Shown here one piece after another: positions 6,121 to 6,758 of a stretch of 6,758 bases of DNA. The DNA is from Campylobacteraceae bacterium (GTDB lineage: Bacteria; Campylobacterota; Campylobacteria; Campylobacterales; Sulfurovaceae). The notes beneath the pieces are model-generated. The model was not told the origin of the DNA, did no database searches, and was given only the letters and a program-made list of their open reading frames with translations. The stretch covers positions 1 to 6,758 of the forward strand of contig JAMOSA010000208.1 in the NCBI GenBank assembly GCA_027063325.1. Reading direction: 5' to 3'. Position 1 is the stretch's first letter. Each line of letters begins with the position of its first letter. The position numbers were made by a program, and so were the translations under genes.

Positions 6121-6758
6121 ATGACTGGTAAAATTATACAGGTAATGGGTCCGGTTGTCGATGTAGAGTTTAGCGACTACCTACCTGAATTGAATGAAGC
6201 ACTTGAGACGACACTTGTTGTAAATGGTCAAGAGCACAGATTGGTACTAGAAGTTGCCAGCCAACTTGGTGACAATAGGGTAAGAACAATTGCTATGGAT
6301 ATGAGTGAAGGTCTTGTAAGAGGTCAAGAGGTAAAGGCGACAGGAGCTCCTATTAAAGTACCAGTTGGTGAAGAGGTTCTTGGAAGAATATTCAATGTAA
6401 TTGGTGATGTTGTTGATGAGGGTGAGCCAGTAGAAGCAAAAGAGTATTGGTCAATCCATAGAGCTCCACCACCATTTGAAGAACAAAGTACAAAAACAGA
6501 AATTTTTGAAACCGGTATCAAAGTTGTTGATCTCCTCGCTCCTTATGCAAAGGGTGGTAAAGTAGGACTATTTGGTGGTGCTGGTGTTGGTAAGACAGTT
6601 ATTATTATGGAGCTTATCAACAATGTTGCTATGAAACATAGTGGTTACTCTGTATTTGCCGGTGTTGGTGAGAGAACAAGAGAGGGTAATGACCTCTATA
6701 ATGAGATGAAAGAGTCAAATGTACTAGATAAAGTTGCTCTGTGCTATGGTCAGATGAA
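6121..6758 (+). CDS. atpD: ATP synthase F1 subunit beta, N-terminal part (3' end outside window)
   Basis: Beta carries the catalytic ATP sites of F1. The open frame starts with MTGKIIQVMGPVVDVEF and stays open to the window end (212 full codons plus two bases), somewhat under half of the usual length of about 465-480 residues. Visible parts are the N-terminal beta-barrel (about 1-75), the linker GIKVVDLLAPYAKGGKVGLF, the P-loop GGAGVGKT (152-159, K158 and T159), and GERTREGNDLY (183-193), whose E184 corresponds to the catalytic general base. The Walker B strand and the DELSEED region lie beyond the window. The start is set by AAGAGGAG (6108-6115), five bases before ATG, the best ribosome-binding site in the window along with that of atpA, in keeping with the three copies needed. 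Epsilon (atpC) would be expected next. Confidence 0.99.
   Translation, partial: MTGKIIQVMGPVVDVEFSDYLPELNEALETTLVVNGQEHRLVLEVASQLGDNRVRTIAMDMSEGLVRGQEVKATGAPIKVPVGEEVLGRIFNVIGDVVDEGEPVEAKEYWSIHRAPPPFEEQSTKTEIFETGIKVVDLLAPYAKGGKVGLFGGAGVGKTVIIMELINNVAMKHSGYSVFAGVGERTREGNDLYNEMKESNVLDKVALCYGQM

Noticed and set aside
1..6758. A novel defence, mobile or other accessory system
   Set aside because: Every reading frame of useful length on the coding strand is a recognised core gene in conserved order. No transposase, integrase, direct-repeat array, tRNA or attachment-site-like structure was seen.

Overview
The window is an AT-rich, gene-dense stretch of a bacterial chromosome. All nine genes lie on the + strand, and no gap between genes exceeds 54 bases. 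The order is birA (partial), parA/soj, parB/spo0J, atpF' (b'), atpF (b), atpH (delta), atpA (alpha), atpG (gamma), atpD (beta, partial). From memory, this order matches the conserved chromosomal block of Campylobacterota (Epsilonproteobacteria; for example Helicobacter pylori HP1140 down to HP1132). The protein sequences also fit that phylum. A free-living sulfur-oxidising type such as Sulfurimonas or Sulfurovum is possible, but I cannot fix the genus by eye.

Layout: positions 1-419 hold the C-terminal part of biotin-protein ligase. Its stop codon overlaps the start of parA in an ATGA junction. ParA (416-1198) and ParB (1198-2085) are the chromosome-segregation ATPase and the CTP-binding parS-binding protein, overlapping by one base. 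A 54-base spacer (2086-2139) follows, the longest non-coding stretch here. It holds a candidate extended -10 promoter and one arm of an A/T-rich inverted repeat. The ATP synthase genes then run in close order from 2140 to the window end. They encode the peripheral stalk (b', b, delta), the alpha and beta subunits of the head, and the central gamma shaft. Genes for the membrane subunits a and c are not at the front of this cluster, as is usual in Campylobacterota, where they lie elsewhere.

The genes fall into three functional groups: biotin attachment (BirA), chromosome partitioning (ParAB) and energy conversion (F1 plus stator of F1Fo-ATP synthase). No terminator is visible between parB and atpF', so ParAB and the ATP synthase may be partly co-transcribed, with a second promoter in the spacer.

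I found no mobile element, CRISPR array, RNA gene, defence system or clearly novel system. This looks like a conserved core-genome region. The points worth a second look are small: the inverted repeat over the candidate atp promoter, the signal-peptide-like start of AtpF, a second -10-like box just before atpA, and a few homopolymer tracts.
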